Assembly: GCA_030429235.1 (NCBI GenBank)
Contig: JAUIDB010000030.1
Coordinates: forward strand, 1 to 49,833
Source of the DNA: Thermoanaerobaculia bacterium
GTDB lineage: Bacteria; Acidobacteriota; Thermoanaerobaculia; Multivoradales; JAIOJS01
Length of the DNA: 49,833 bases
Direction of reading: 5' to 3'
Shown: positions 17,384 to 26,377 of the stretch, in pieces
Layout: each line of letters starts with the position of its first letter
Numbering within the stretch: position 1 is the stretch's first letter
Notes under the pieces: generated by a model
Told to the model about the DNA's origin: nothing
Seen by the model: the letters and a program-made list of their open reading frames with translations, nothing else
The model's database searches: none
Position numbers and translations under genes: made by a program

Positions 17384-20365
17384 TCAGTTGGAGGCGCGCT
17401 CCCAGAGTACAGTACGGTTGCGTCCCGTGCTCTTGGCCCGATAGAGCGCCTGGTCCGCGTGGTCGACGAGGGTCAGAGGGCTCCCCGACGCCGCGGCCGG
17501 CGCCCACGCCACTCCCACGCACACCGTCAGTACCGAAGCTACGGGGGACGCGGGGTGCGCGATCTCGAGTCCCTCGATCGCCGCCCGGAGAGTCTCCGCT
17601 AACTCGAGTGCGATCTCCTGCGAAACGTCGGGAAGGATCGCCACGAACTCTTCGCCGCCGTAGCGCGCCACGAAGTCCTCCGCCCGTTGAACGCAGTTCG
17701 AGATCTCCCGCGCCACGGCCTTGAGGGCTCGGTCGCCAGCTCGATGCCCCTGAGAATCGTTGTAGCCCTTGAAGGCATCGATGTCGATCATCAACACGGC
17801 GAGGGACGACTGGCGCCGCACGGCCCGTCGCCATTCCCGTTCGAGGGTCTCGTCGAAGGAGCGACGGTTCGCCACGCCGGTCAGGCCATCGAGGCGGGTC
17901 TGTCGTTGCAGTTGTCGGTTCGCCTGCGCCAACTCGTCGGTGCGGAGTCGGACCTCGTTCTCGAGGCGCCGGCGACTGCGGCGGGCGCGGTACCCCCGCA
18001 ACAGGTAGAGGACCCAGGGGACAATGACCAGCAGCATGCCGAGGGCCAGCCGTACCATCGGGGTTTCCAACAGCGTCGGCTGGACCAGGACCGAGACGCT
18101 GGCACCGAGCGGGTTCTCGAGACCATCTTCGTTGCTCGCAGTCACCTCGAAGGTGTACTCCCCCGGGGGCAGGTTCGTGTAGTAGGCGACGCGTCGGTTC
18201 TCCACCTCCCTCCACTCTGGATCGAAGCCGGCCAGGCGATACCTGAAGGTGAGATTCTCCGGCGAAAGGAGTCCCAACGCCGTGTAGTGGATCTCGAGAT
18301 CTCGGCCGGTGGCAGGGACCACGATCCGCCCCTCGATCTCGCTAGACACTGCATCGACGGAGTAGGTCTCGAGCACGACCGGCGGCGCGATTCCGTTCCG
18401 ACGCAGGTTTCCGGGATCGACCACCGCCGCGCCCATCACCGTGGCGAACCACAGACGGCCCGATCGGGTTCGCCATGCCGACGGCTGCGAGGTCCCGTTG
18501 CACTGGTCCGCAGGCAGGCCGTCGGCGCGATCGAAGGTCGTCACGGTCAGTCGCTCGATCTCGCCCCGCTCCAGACGCTCTAGATCGGAGCGGGCGATGC
18601 GCTGAACCCCGTAGTTCGATGAGGTCCACAGGTGGCCCAGATGGTCGTCGACGATCGAGAAGATTCGTTCCTGCTGCAAGCCCGCTTGTCGACCGTAGGG
18701 GCGGAAGCGACGCGAACCACCCTCGCCGACCTGGTGGAGTGCGAGTCCCCGATCGGTGCCGACCCAGAGTCGGCTCTCGGAGTCTCGCGCCAGCACGAAC
18801 ACTCGCGCGCTCGGCAGTCCATCTGTCTCGTCGAACACCTCGAGCCCGCCCGGTGTCCATCGGTAGAGACCATCGAGCGTGCCCATCCACACCGATCCAT
18901 CGGGATCAGCATCGAAGGCCATGACGTTGAGATCTCGCAGCCCGGAGCTGCGATCGAAAACCGAGAAGGACTCGTCGGCGGCGCGGCGTGCCGCCCCCTG
19001 GTTGGTCCCCACCCAGAGTGTCCCGTCCGCACCCGTCGTGATCGCCAAGACAATGGCTCCGGGCAGACCATCGGACAGACCAACCCGGGTTACCACTCGG
19101 CGCTGGTCGATCGACACCAGGCCAGCCTCGGTACCTACCCAGAGCGCTCCGTCGGGGCTTTGGTGGAGGCTCTTGACGAGCCTCGACCCCAGTTCCTCCT
19201 GGCCGAAGCGTTCGACGACCTCTCCCGACTCGAGACGCACCAATCCCCCACCGTCGGAACCGATCCAGACCCCACCCTGCGCGTCCTCCAGAATGGTCCG
19301 CACGTTGTCGTGGGGTAGCCCGTCGGCCTCGTTGTAGGTTGCGAATCGAAGGTCCCTCAGGGCATGCAGACCACCTCCGTTGGTTCCGATCCAGAGGCTG
19401 CCCTCCGAATCCTGCCAAAGCGACCTGACGAGTTCAGACTCGAGTCCGTGCCGACGATCGAGGACCTCGAGTCTTCCCTGGCTCCAACGCTGGACTCCGC
19501 CACCATCCGTACCGAACCACACCGTCTGATCGCCGTTCGAACCGTGATCGAGGAGCAGCGTCCGCACGGCTCCTCTCCCCGATCGATCGGAGCCCCGATC
19601 CGGCTCTGTCCACCCACTGCCCTCTACCGATCGATGGTAGAGATTCCCCCCCTCGGTGCCGGCCCAGACACCCGACTCGTCGCTCGCCAGGGCAAGTACC
19701 GAACGTCCATCTGGGATCGCGCTGGTCTGCACGACCCGATCGGTCACGATGCGGGTCAGAACGCCACTGTCGAAACCAGCCCACAGGTCTCCGTTGGGAG
19801 CCAGTTCCAACGTCCGAATCGTCGCCTCGGGGAGTTGCTCGCCGCCTACGAGGTCTGCGATCACCTCGCCTTGGAACCAACGAACCAGGCGAGGACCGAG
19901 GGCTGCCCAGACCCCGCCGGACCCATCGGCCTCGACCGCCAGGACCGCACGCCCGTCGATGTCGGAACTGCGCAACACGACCTCGAAGTGGGCTCCACGC
20001 CGTCGACTGATGCCCGCCGCCGTCGCCACCCACAAGGTGCCGTCTCGTCCCACCGCCAGGTCGTAGATGGCGTCGTGCTCGATCCCCGGGGTCGACTCGC
20101 TCCGGAAGACCACGAAGCGAATTCCGTCGAAGCGGACCACACCTTCGTAGGTGGCCAGCCAGAGGTAGCCATCCGGTGTTTGTACGATCTCGTGCACCGT
20201 CTGCTGGGGCAAACCATCGCGCCAACCCGCCAGGTTGTACTCGTTCAGGCTGCGCGAAGAGTCGAGGGCTGGCAGCTGATTCGCGCTCGACAACAGCAGG
20301 AGCAGGAGCAGTCCGCTCACTGCGCCGGTGGCCGCCCTCCGAGACCTACTGCTGTGGCGTCTCAC
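17384..20365 (-). CDS. Membrane diguanylate cyclase with two-component-regulator propeller sensor
   Basis: A 993-residue sensor cyclase. A signal or anchor segment (LLLLLLL near residue 20) leads to a periplasmic sensor of many repeats of the form DGxLWVGT, two seven-bladed propellers in related proteins, then a Y_Y_Y domain (FRYRLAGFDPEW). A membrane helix lies at about 769-789. The cytoplasmic GGDEF domain has GGEEF at 903-907, and an RxxD inhibitory site, RAED, lies at 894-897, exactly five residues before it. It therefore should make c-di-GMP and be product-inhibited. This architecture replaces the histidine kinase of hybrid two-component sensors with a cyclase. The GTG at 20365 has GGAG 12 nt upstream, rather far, and TACAAT 6 nt upstream. 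Confidence 0.93.
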   Translation of the reverse strand: MRRHSSRSRRAATGAVSGLLLLLLLSSANQLPALDSSRSLNEYNLAGWRDGLPQQTVHEIVQTPDGYLWLATYEGVVRFDGIRFVVFRSESTPGIEHDAIYDLAVGRDGTLWVATAAGISRRRGAHFEVVLRSSDIDGRAVLAVEADGSGGVWAALGPRLVRWFQGEVIADLVGGEQLPEATIRTLELAPNGDLWAGFDSGVLTRIVTDRVVQTSAIPDGRSVLALASDESGVWAGTEGGNLYHRSVEGSGWTEPDRGSDRSGRGAVRTLLLDHGSNGDQTVWFGTDGGGVQRWSQGRLEVLDRRHGLESELVRSLWQDSEGSLWIGTNGGGLHALRDLRFATYNEADGLPHDNVRTILEDAQGGVWIGSDGGGLVRLESGEVVERFGQEELGSRLVKSLHQSPDGALWVGTEAGLVSIDQRRVVTRVGLSDGLPGAIVLAITTGADGTLWVGTNQGAARRAADESFSVFDRSSGLRDLNVMAFDADPDGSVWMGTLDGLYRWTPGGLEVFDETDGLPSARVFVLARDSESRLWVGTDRGLALHQVGEGGSRRFRPYGRQAGLQQERIFSIVDDHLGHLWTSSNYGVQRIARSDLERLERGEIERLTVTTFDRADGLPADQCNGTSQPSAWRTRSGRLWFATVMGAAVVDPGNLRRNGIAPPVVLETYSVDAVSSEIEGRIVVPATGRDLEIHYTALGLLSPENLTFRYRLAGFDPEWREVENRRVAYYTNLPPGEYTFEVTASNEDGLENPLGASVSVLVQPTLLETPMVRLALGMLLVIVPWVLYLLRGYRARRSRRRLENEVRLRTDELAQANRQLQRQTRLDGLTGVANRRSFDETLEREWRRAVRRQSSLAVLMIDIDAFKGYNDSQGHRAGDRALKAVAREISNCVQRAEDFVARYGGEEFVAILPDVSQEIALELAETLRAAIEGLEIAHPASPVASVLTVCVGVAWAPAAASGSPLTLVDHADQALYRAKSTGRNRTVLWERASN

Positions 20366-20371
20366 GGCGAG

Positions 20372-20377
20372 ATTGTA
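20372..20377 (-). promoter_or_regulatory. -10-like TACAAT immediately before the cyclase start
   Basis: On the minus strand TACAAT ends 6 nt before the GTG start codon. This spacing is that of leaderless transcripts, where transcription begins at the start codon. No good -35 is visible. The same hexamer occurs 7 nt before the start at 37548. Confidence 0.4.
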
Positions 20378-20589
20378 CTCCTTCGCGATGAAGCTGCGGC
20401 TCGCTCGAGCGCCGGGACCGTGAAACAATCGGCCGAATGCTCGTCCTCGCAGCCTAGGCTGAGTGCGACATCTCGAAGGCCACAGGTCGAGCGAGCGCAC
20501 TTCGACGGACTCCCGAGCCCGATGCCAGGGTTCCGCCGAATCGCTTGCCCTCGCGCCGAAACCGCGTACCCGATACCCTCGGAGACCTC

Positions 20590-23139
20590 ATGAAACCACC
20601 CAGTGAAGCCGTCGCCGCCAAGCCCCAAGGGGAGCGCGACTTCCGGTTGATCGGAACTCCTTTTCGGCGGGTCGACGCCCGCGCCAAGGTGACCGGCCAG
20701 ACCCGTTATGCCGACGACCTCTCCTTCCCGAGAATGGTCCATATGCGTCTGGTGCGAAGTACCGTGCCCCACGCTCGGATTCGGCAGATCGACTTCTCGC
20801 GGGCGGAGAAGGTGCCCGGCTTCCTCGGCAAGCTGACCGGCGAGGCTCTGCCCGAGACCTTCGGCATCCTCCCCGTGTCCCAAGACGAGCACGCGCTCTG
20901 CCCTGACGTCGTCCGGTTCGTCGGCGATCCAGTGGCAGCCGTGGTTGCCGTCACCGAGGATCAGGCGATCGAAGCAGCCCTCGCGGTCGAGGTCGAATAC
21001 GAGCCATTGACGACCGTCGCCTCGATCGAAGAGGCGCTCTCGACCCCAGAACCCCGTATCCACGACTACGGAGTCGAAGGCAACCTCCACAAGGTCGTTT
21101 CGATGGAGTTCGGCGACGTCGAACCAGGCTTCGAGGAGGCTGAAGTCATCCTCGAGGATACGTTCCTCTACGAGGGCAATACCCATCTCCCGATGGAGCA
21201 GCATTCGAGTGTCGCGGTACCCGAAGACGAGGGCCGATTGACACTCTACTCTTCGACCCAGACGCCGCACTACTGCCACCGTGCGCTCGCCAAGGTACTC
21301 GGACTCCCCGCGTCGAGAATCCGCGTCGTCGGAACACCCAACGGCGGGGGGTTCGGCGGCAAGAGCGATCCCTTCAACCACGAGATCGTCGCCGCTCGCA
21401 TGGCCCTCGACCTCGGCCGTCCGGTCAAGGTGACACTGACCCGCGAAGAGGTCTTCTACTGCCACCGAGGGCGCCACCCGGTGCTCATGGCCCTGCGCAC
21501 TGGCTTCACCAAGGACGGCGCAATCACGGCCCAACACCTCAAGACCGCGCTCGATGGCGGCGCCTACGGTAGCTACGGCGTGGCCAGCACCTACTACACC
21601 GGGGCCCTGCAGACCGTGACCTACGACCTGCCTCGCTACCGGTTCGACGGGGTCCGGTGCTTCACCAACAAGCCCCCCTGCGGCCCCAAGCGGGGCCATG
21701 GCACCCCGCAGCCACGGTTCGGCTTCGAGATTCAACTCGACAAGGCCGCGCACCAACTCGGGATCGACCCGGCAGACATCCGATTGAAACACCTGGCCGC
21801 ACCCCACACGATCACGGCGAACTGGCTCAAGGTCGAGACCATCGGCCTGCGCCAATGCATCGAGAAGGTGGTCGAGGGTAGCGGTTGGCGCGAGCGCTAC
21901 GGCAAACTGCCGCGGGGACGTGGCCTGGGACTGGCCTGCGGTTCCTATCTCTGCGGCGCGGGGCTGCCGATCTACTGGAACCACATGCCCCAGTCCGGAG
22001 TGATGTTGAAGCTCGACCGTAGCGGCGGGGTCGCGGTATTCTGCGGCGAGAGCGAGATCGGTCAGGGCTCGGACAGCGTCTTGGCCGCTATCGTGGCCGA
22101 GGTCCTCGGCGTCGATCTCCTCGACATCCGGCTCTGCGTCGCCGATACCGACTTGACCCCGGTGGATCTCGGTTCCTACTCCTCCCGGGTCACGCTGATG
22201 ATGGGTAACGCCGCCCTGCAGGCCGCACAGCGAGCGCGCGATCTGATCGCCTCGGCGGTCTCGAAGAAGCTGGAAATCCCGGCCTCCCGTCTGGTGTTCG
22301 CCGAGAACCGGGTCTTCGACGCCGCCGATCCCGAGCAGGGCGTCACCTTCCAGGAGGCCTCAATCATCGCCGAAGCCCTGCACGGTACGTTGGCCACGAC
22401 GGGATCGTACATTCCTCCCCGTTCCCCTGGCCGCTATCGGGGGGCTGGCGTGGGCCCCTCACCCACCTACTCGTACTCGGCCAGTGTCGTCGAGGTCGAG
22501 GTGGATCCCGACACTGGCCTCTACGAGGTACACCACGTTTGGATGGCACACGACATCGGCCGCTCGATCAATCCAGCCTTGGTGATGGGACAGGTCGAGG
22601 GAGGCGTCTACATGGGACTGGGCGAGGTGCTCATGGAGGAACAGGCCTTCCGGCGGTTGCCCAAACGGCTCTCCGATTCGCTGGTCCACAAGATGCCCTC
22701 CCTGCTCGAGTACAAGAGCCCTACCTTCCACGACATGCCGCCGGTCACCACCTACCTGGTGGAAGACCCCGATGCGCTTGGCCCGTTCGGGGCCAAGGAG
22801 GTGGGTCAGGGTCCGCTCCTGCCGATCATGCCGGCGGTGGCCAATGCCATCTTCGACGCGGTGGGCGTTCGGGTCGACCAGACACCGATTCATCCCCACA
22901 TGATCCTCGAGGCCCTGGCGGCCCAGGCCAACGAGGAGGAAGGACGCTACGGCCCCACCGCCTTCCCCGAGGTCGACTTCGGGGAAACGCTGCTGGTTCC
23001 GACCCCCGAGCAGGGCGGAGACGGACGAGCGATCAACAGTTGGAAGGAGCAGCTGCGATCGGGCATGCGATCCTCGACCGGAACCATGACGACGCGCGAC
23101 GAAGCGTTGTCCAACAAGAAGGGAGCCCTGACCACATGA
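20590..23139 (+). CDS. Molybdenum-binding subunit, xanthine oxidase family (4-hydroxybenzoyl-CoA reductase alpha type)
   Basis: An 849-residue large subunit of the molybdopterin hydroxylase family. It starts with the aldehyde-oxidase a/b hammerhead (FRRVDARAKVTGQTRYADDL). Cofactor loops are GGGFGGK (252-258), CGPKRGHGTPQPRFGFE and GPFGAKEVGQG, whose Glu737 is the family catalytic base. No 2Fe-2S domain is fused at the N-terminus. The partner gene carries the extra 4Fe-4S loop found in 4-hydroxybenzoyl-CoA reductase, so removal of a phenolic hydroxyl from an aryl-CoA is the best guess. Substrate is not proven, and true hydroxylation (purine or aldehyde) remains possible. The ATG has GGAG 5 nt upstream. 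The stop overlaps the next gene (ATGA). Confidence 0.85.
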   Translation: MKPPSEAVAAKPQGERDFRLIGTPFRRVDARAKVTGQTRYADDLSFPRMVHMRLVRSTVPHARIRQIDFSRAEKVPGFLGKLTGEALPETFGILPVSQDEHALCPDVVRFVGDPVAAVVAVTEDQAIEAALAVEVEYEPLTTVASIEEALSTPEPRIHDYGVEGNLHKVVSMEFGDVEPGFEEAEVILEDTFLYEGNTHLPMEQHSSVAVPEDEGRLTLYSSTQTPHYCHRALAKVLGLPASRIRVVGTPNGGGFGGKSDPFNHEIVAARMALDLGRPVKVTLTREEVFYCHRGRHPVLMALRTGFTKDGAITAQHLKTALDGGAYGSYGVASTYYTGALQTVTYDLPRYRFDGVRCFTNKPPCGPKRGHGTPQPRFGFEIQLDKAAHQLGIDPADIRLKHLAAPHTITANWLKVETIGLRQCIEKVVEGSGWRERYGKLPRGRGLGLACGSYLCGAGLPIYWNHMPQSGVMLKLDRSGGVAVFCGESEIGQGSDSVLAAIVAEVLGVDLLDIRLCVADTDLTPVDLGSYSSRVTLMMGNAALQAAQRARDLIASAVSKKLEIPASRLVFAENRVFDAADPEQGVTFQEASIIAEALHGTLATTGSYIPPRSPGRYRGAGVGPSPTYSYSASVVEVEVDPDTGLYEVHHVWMAHDIGRSINPALVMGQVEGGVYMGLGEVLMEEQAFRRLPKRLSDSLVHKMPSLLEYKSPTFHDMPPVTTYLVEDPDALGPFGAKEVGQGPLLPIMPAVANAIFDAVGVRVDQTPIHPHMILEALAAQANEEEGRYGPTAFPEVDFGETLLVPTPEQGGDGRAINSWKEQLRSGMRSSTGTMTTRDEALSNKKGALTT

Positions 23140-24182
23140 TTCGTCTGCCCCCTTTTGCGTACCGTCGCCCCACCGACCTGGCCGACGCCGCCGCAATGCT
23201 CGCCGGCGAGGGCCCCGAGACTCGTCTCGTAGCCGGCGGAACCGACCTCTGGCCGAACCTGAAGCGACGCCACCAGCAAGCCTCGACCGTCATCAGCCTG
23301 ATGGGGATCCAGGGCCTCGCAGGGGTAGAGGAAACCGAGGATGGTGGTCTACGGATCGGCGCCACGACTCCCCTCTCCACGGTCGCAGACCATCCGGTCG
23401 TGCGGTGGCGGTATCCTGGTCTGAGCCGAGCCATCGACAGCATCTCGTCTCCCCCCCTTCGCAACATGGGGACGATCGGAGGCAACCTCTGCGTCGATAC
23501 CCGCTGCACCTACTACAACCAGAGCGAGGAGTGGCGGCGCTCGATCAACTACTGCATGAAAGCCGCCGGTGAGATCTGTTGGGTCGCTCCCAGCTCGCCG
23601 CGCTGTTGGGCGCACAGCGCCTCGGACTCGGCCCCCATGCTGGCGGCCCTGGAGGCCGAAGTCGAACTGGTCTCGACCCGCGGAAGCCGTCGCATTCCCC
23701 TGCCCCAGATGTATCAGGACGACGGCATCGAGTACCTGGCCAAACAACCTGACGAGATCCTGACCACCATCTACCTGCCGGCTACTTCCGATGCGGCCCA
23801 CTGCCGCAGTAGTTTCTGGAAGCTCCGACGACGCGGCTCGATCGACTTCGCCGTGATGTCCACCGCTACGACGTTGTGGCTCGACGGTCACGGTCGAGTC
23901 GAGCGGGCTGCAATCTACCTCGGAGCCGTCGCTTCTTTTCCCAAACCGGCGGACAAGGCCGTCGAGCGGCTGATCGGTGAGATCCCTACCCCCGAGTTAC
24001 TCGACCAGGTATCCGAGTTGGCCCGGCGGAAAGCGACGCCGATGGACAACACCGACTTTCAGGCTCAATGGCGCAAGGCGGTAGCGGGCAAATACATCCG
24101 GGCCGCCCTGCGAGAAGCCCTCGGTATGGACCCCGAACTGCTCGCCCCTAAGCACCAGGCGGGGGGGACTCCGACTTCGTGA
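23136..24182 (+). CDS. FAD- and 4Fe-4S-binding subunit (4-hydroxybenzoyl-CoA reductase beta type)
   Basis: A 348-residue FAD subunit of the CO-dehydrogenase/xanthine-dehydrogenase class. FAD loops are LVAGGTDLW (31-39) and TIGGNLC (113-119). Inserted after the second loop is a cysteine segment with Cys124, Cys140, Cys148 and Cys157. The spacings of 16, 8 and 9 residues match, to my recollection, the four ligands of the extra 4Fe-4S cluster in the beta subunit of Thauera 4-hydroxybenzoyl-CoA reductase, a cluster absent from xanthine dehydrogenases. In that enzyme it passes low-potential electrons towards the molybdenum. It is coupled to the alpha subunit (ATGA) and to tag (GTGA). No 2Fe-2S gamma subunit lies in the window. 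Confidence 0.87.
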   Translation: MIRLPPFAYRRPTDLADAAAMLAGEGPETRLVAGGTDLWPNLKRRHQQASTVISLMGIQGLAGVEETEDGGLRIGATTPLSTVADHPVVRWRYPGLSRAIDSISSPPLRNMGTIGGNLCVDTRCTYYNQSEEWRRSINYCMKAAGEICWVAPSSPRCWAHSASDSAPMLAALEAEVELVSTRGSRRIPLPQMYQDDGIEYLAKQPDEILTTIYLPATSDAAHCRSSFWKLRRRGSIDFAVMSTATTLWLDGHGRVERAAIYLGAVASFPKPADKAVERLIGEIPTPELLDQVSELARRKATPMDNTDFQAQWRKAVAGKYIRAALREALGMDPELLAPKHQAGGTPTS

Positions 24183-24754
24183 GCTCTCCTCCGGTTCGCT
24201 GCGATTGGTGCCTCGGTAGCGAGGCCATGAAGCGTTACCACGACGAGGTGTGGGGGGTCCCTGTCCACGACGACGCGGCGCTCTACGCCAAGCTCGTGCT
24301 GGACGGCGCGCAGGCTGGGCTGAGCTGGTCGACGATTCTCGACAAACGTGACAACTACTACCGTGCCTTCGATGGTCTCGATCCTGCGGTCGTGGCCGAG
24401 TACGGCCCCGAGGACGAGGCCCGACTCCTCTCCGACGCCGGGATCGTTCGTAACCGCCTCAAGGTCCGCTCGGCCATCCGAAACGCTCGCGGCGTCCTGG
24501 AGATTCAGCAGGAGGTCGGCTCGTTCGACCGCTATCTGTGGGACTTCGTGGATGGCGAGCCGATTATCAATCACTGGCGCTCGATGGCCGAGGTCCCGGC
24601 CCAAACCGAACTCTCGCAGCGCCTGAGCCGAGACCTCAAACAACGCGGCTTCAACTTCGTAGGCCCCACGATCCTCTACGCCTATCTGCAGGCGATCGGT
24701 ATGGTCAACGACCACATCGTGACCTGCTTTCGCCACGCCGAGTTACATCCGTGA
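24179..24754 (+). CDS. tag: DNA-3-methyladenine glycosylase I
   Basis: A 191-residue helix-hairpin-helix glycosylase that removes 3-methyladenine from alkylated DNA. The zinc-snap ligands Cys8, His21, His179 and Cys183 match E. coli Cys4, His17, His175 and Cys179 in spacing. Base-pocket residues Tyr20 and Trp50 are kept, but E. coli Glu38 is replaced by Asp42 (LDGAQAGLSW). The GTG start overlaps the previous stop (GTGA) and its own stop overlaps the next start the same way, so it is embedded in the molybdoenzyme operon although its job looks unrelated. Confidence 0.94.
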   Translation: MSSPPVRCDWCLGSEAMKRYHDEVWGVPVHDDAALYAKLVLDGAQAGLSWSTILDKRDNYYRAFDGLDPAVVAEYGPEDEARLLSDAGIVRNRLKVRSAIRNARGVLEIQQEVGSFDRYLWDFVDGEPIINHWRSMAEVPAQTELSQRLSRDLKQRGFNFVGPTILYAYLQAIGMVNDHIVTCFRHAELHP

Positions 24755-26340
24755 CCGAGACCCTCGACCCACCGAATCTCTACGAGGAAGTTCTGAGTGC
24801 CCGCGGCGACGAGCCCCTGCCCGCGGCCAAGCCACCTCGCGGGTCGGCCGCGATCGTCCTGTGGCGCTACGATGCGGAGGATCGACTCCAGGTCTACTGG
24901 GTCGAGCGCTCCGAACGAGTGCGGTTCATGCCCGGCTGGTTTGCCTTCATCGGTGGCACCGTCTCTCGGGCTGACAGTCAGCTACCGGTAGCGGGAGAAC
25001 CACGCGGGCTCGCGGCTCAGAACGCCCCCGAGTCCTTGCCCCCCGGACAGAGAGACGAGAGTCGAGACGTCCGCGGTCTGGTGGGGTGTGCGTTGCGAGA
25101 GCTCTTCGAGGAAGTCGGAATCCTGGTGACCTCCGGAACCTCAGCGTCATCAGAGGTGCTAACCACCGCCCGGGAAGCCGCACTCGAAGATCCGTCGACC
25201 TTCGGAAGGTTCCTCGAGTCGCACCAGCTCGAGCTCGATGCCCGCGACCTCGTGTTTGCCGGCCGTTGGTTGACACCGCCCTTCGCGCCGCTACGGTTCG
25301 ACAACCGCTTCTACCTGCTCGAATGGCCGGCGGATCGGTCGCAGCAGCCGGAAGTCTGGCCCGGAGAGCTGGCCTCGGGCCAGTGGGTCTCTCCCCGCGA
25401 GGCTCAAGAGCGCTGGCTGCACGGAGAGGTTCTCGCCGCACCTCCGATCCTCCATATCCTGTCCGTCCTCGCCCAGGCCGGCCCACGAGAAGCGCTGCCT
25501 CGGTTGCAACGCCCCACCGAGGCCGAACTGGGCCCCTACCGCCGGGTCGAGTTCCGCCCTGGGATTCTCATGTTTCCGCTGCCATCGGCCACCCTACCTC
25601 CGGCCACCCATACCAACTGCTACCTTCTTGGCCAGGAGGAAGCGGTCGTCGTCGACCCGGGATCGGGTGACCCCAAGTCGCAGGACGACCTGGTGGCCGC
25701 TCTGCAAGAGGCCGAGGCTCGTCTGGGAAGACGCCCCACCGCGATCTGGCTCACCCACCACCATCCCGACCACATCGCCGGAGTGGAGCCCCTGCGCCGC
25801 CGACTCGGCCTCCCGGTCCTCGCTCACCCCCAGACCGGTGAGCGCCTCCGAGCGGTAGGCATCGAGCTCGATGGTCTGCTCGAAGACGGCCACGAACAGG
25901 AACTCGGCCCCGGCTACCTGGTCCGAGTCCACCACACTCCGGGGCACGCCCGCGGCCACATCGCGCTCTACGCCGAGACCCACGGTGCGCTCCTTTGTGG
26001 TGACCTCGTCTCGGCGCTCTCGACCATCATCATCGACCCTCCCGAAGGCAACATGGGCCAGTACCTGGACTCTCTCCAGAGGATGGCCGACCTGCAGCCC
26101 GACACCCTGTTTCCGAGCCACGGACCGATTCTCGCTCGGGGAGGACGTTTCCTGGCCAAGGCCCGCCAGCACCGTCTCTGGCGCGAGGAGCGCGTCTACG
26201 AAGCCTGGCAGGTAGGCCTCCGCGAGCCGGCCGAAATCCTGCCCCGCGTCTACGAGGAGATACCGCGCATGATCTGGCCACTCGCCGAGCGGCAGATCCG
26301 CGCCCACATCGAACACCTGCAGGAGATCGGGCGCATCTGA
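24751..26340 (+). CDS. NUDIX hydrolase fused to metallo-beta-lactamase-fold hydrolase
   Basis: A 529-residue two-domain protein. The NUDIX domain (residues 30-240) begins with FIGGT (67-69 GG) and has the catalytic RELFEEVG at 116-123, but about 45 residues are inserted between the leading Gly and this core, as in the RP2/NUDT19 group. The second domain (270-529) is a metallo-beta-lactamase fold with HxHxDH at 336-341 (THHHPDH), His399 in HTPGH, Asp418 in LLCGDL and His457, a full set of dinuclear zinc ligands; it resembles LACTB2-type nucleases. Substrate is unknown; CoA-type or nucleotide pyrophosphates for the first domain and RNA or thioesters for the second are family-based guesses. GTG start overlaps tag. 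Confidence 0.9.
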   Translation: MTETLDPPNLYEEVLSARGDEPLPAAKPPRGSAAIVLWRYDAEDRLQVYWVERSERVRFMPGWFAFIGGTVSRADSQLPVAGEPRGLAAQNAPESLPPGQRDESRDVRGLVGCALRELFEEVGILVTSGTSASSEVLTTAREAALEDPSTFGRFLESHQLELDARDLVFAGRWLTPPFAPLRFDNRFYLLEWPADRSQQPEVWPGELASGQWVSPREAQERWLHGEVLAAPPILHILSVLAQAGPREALPRLQRPTEAELGPYRRVEFRPGILMFPLPSATLPPATHTNCYLLGQEEAVVVDPGSGDPKSQDDLVAALQEAEARLGRRPTAIWLTHHHPDHIAGVEPLRRRLGLPVLAHPQTGERLRAVGIELDGLLEDGHEQELGPGYLVRVHHTPGHARGHIALYAETHGALLCGDLVSALSTIIIDPPEGNMGQYLDSLQRMADLQPDTLFPSHGPILARGGRFLAKARQHRLWREERVYEAWQVGLREPAEILPRVYEEIPRMIWPLAERQIRAHIEHLQEIGRI

Positions 26341-26377
26341 TCGCGCCCCAACCTACTCACTTCTAGAGGAACACCCC

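Noticed and set aside
20362-21984. A 540-codon minus-strand frame opposite the molybdoenzyme alpha subunit
   Set aside because: Antisense shadow of a clearly conserved enzyme; no motif or ribosome site supports it.
20590-24182. Xanthine dehydrogenase for purine catabolism
   Set aside because: The FAD subunit has the four-cysteine 4Fe-4S loop that xanthine dehydrogenases lack, and the 2Fe-2S part is missing.
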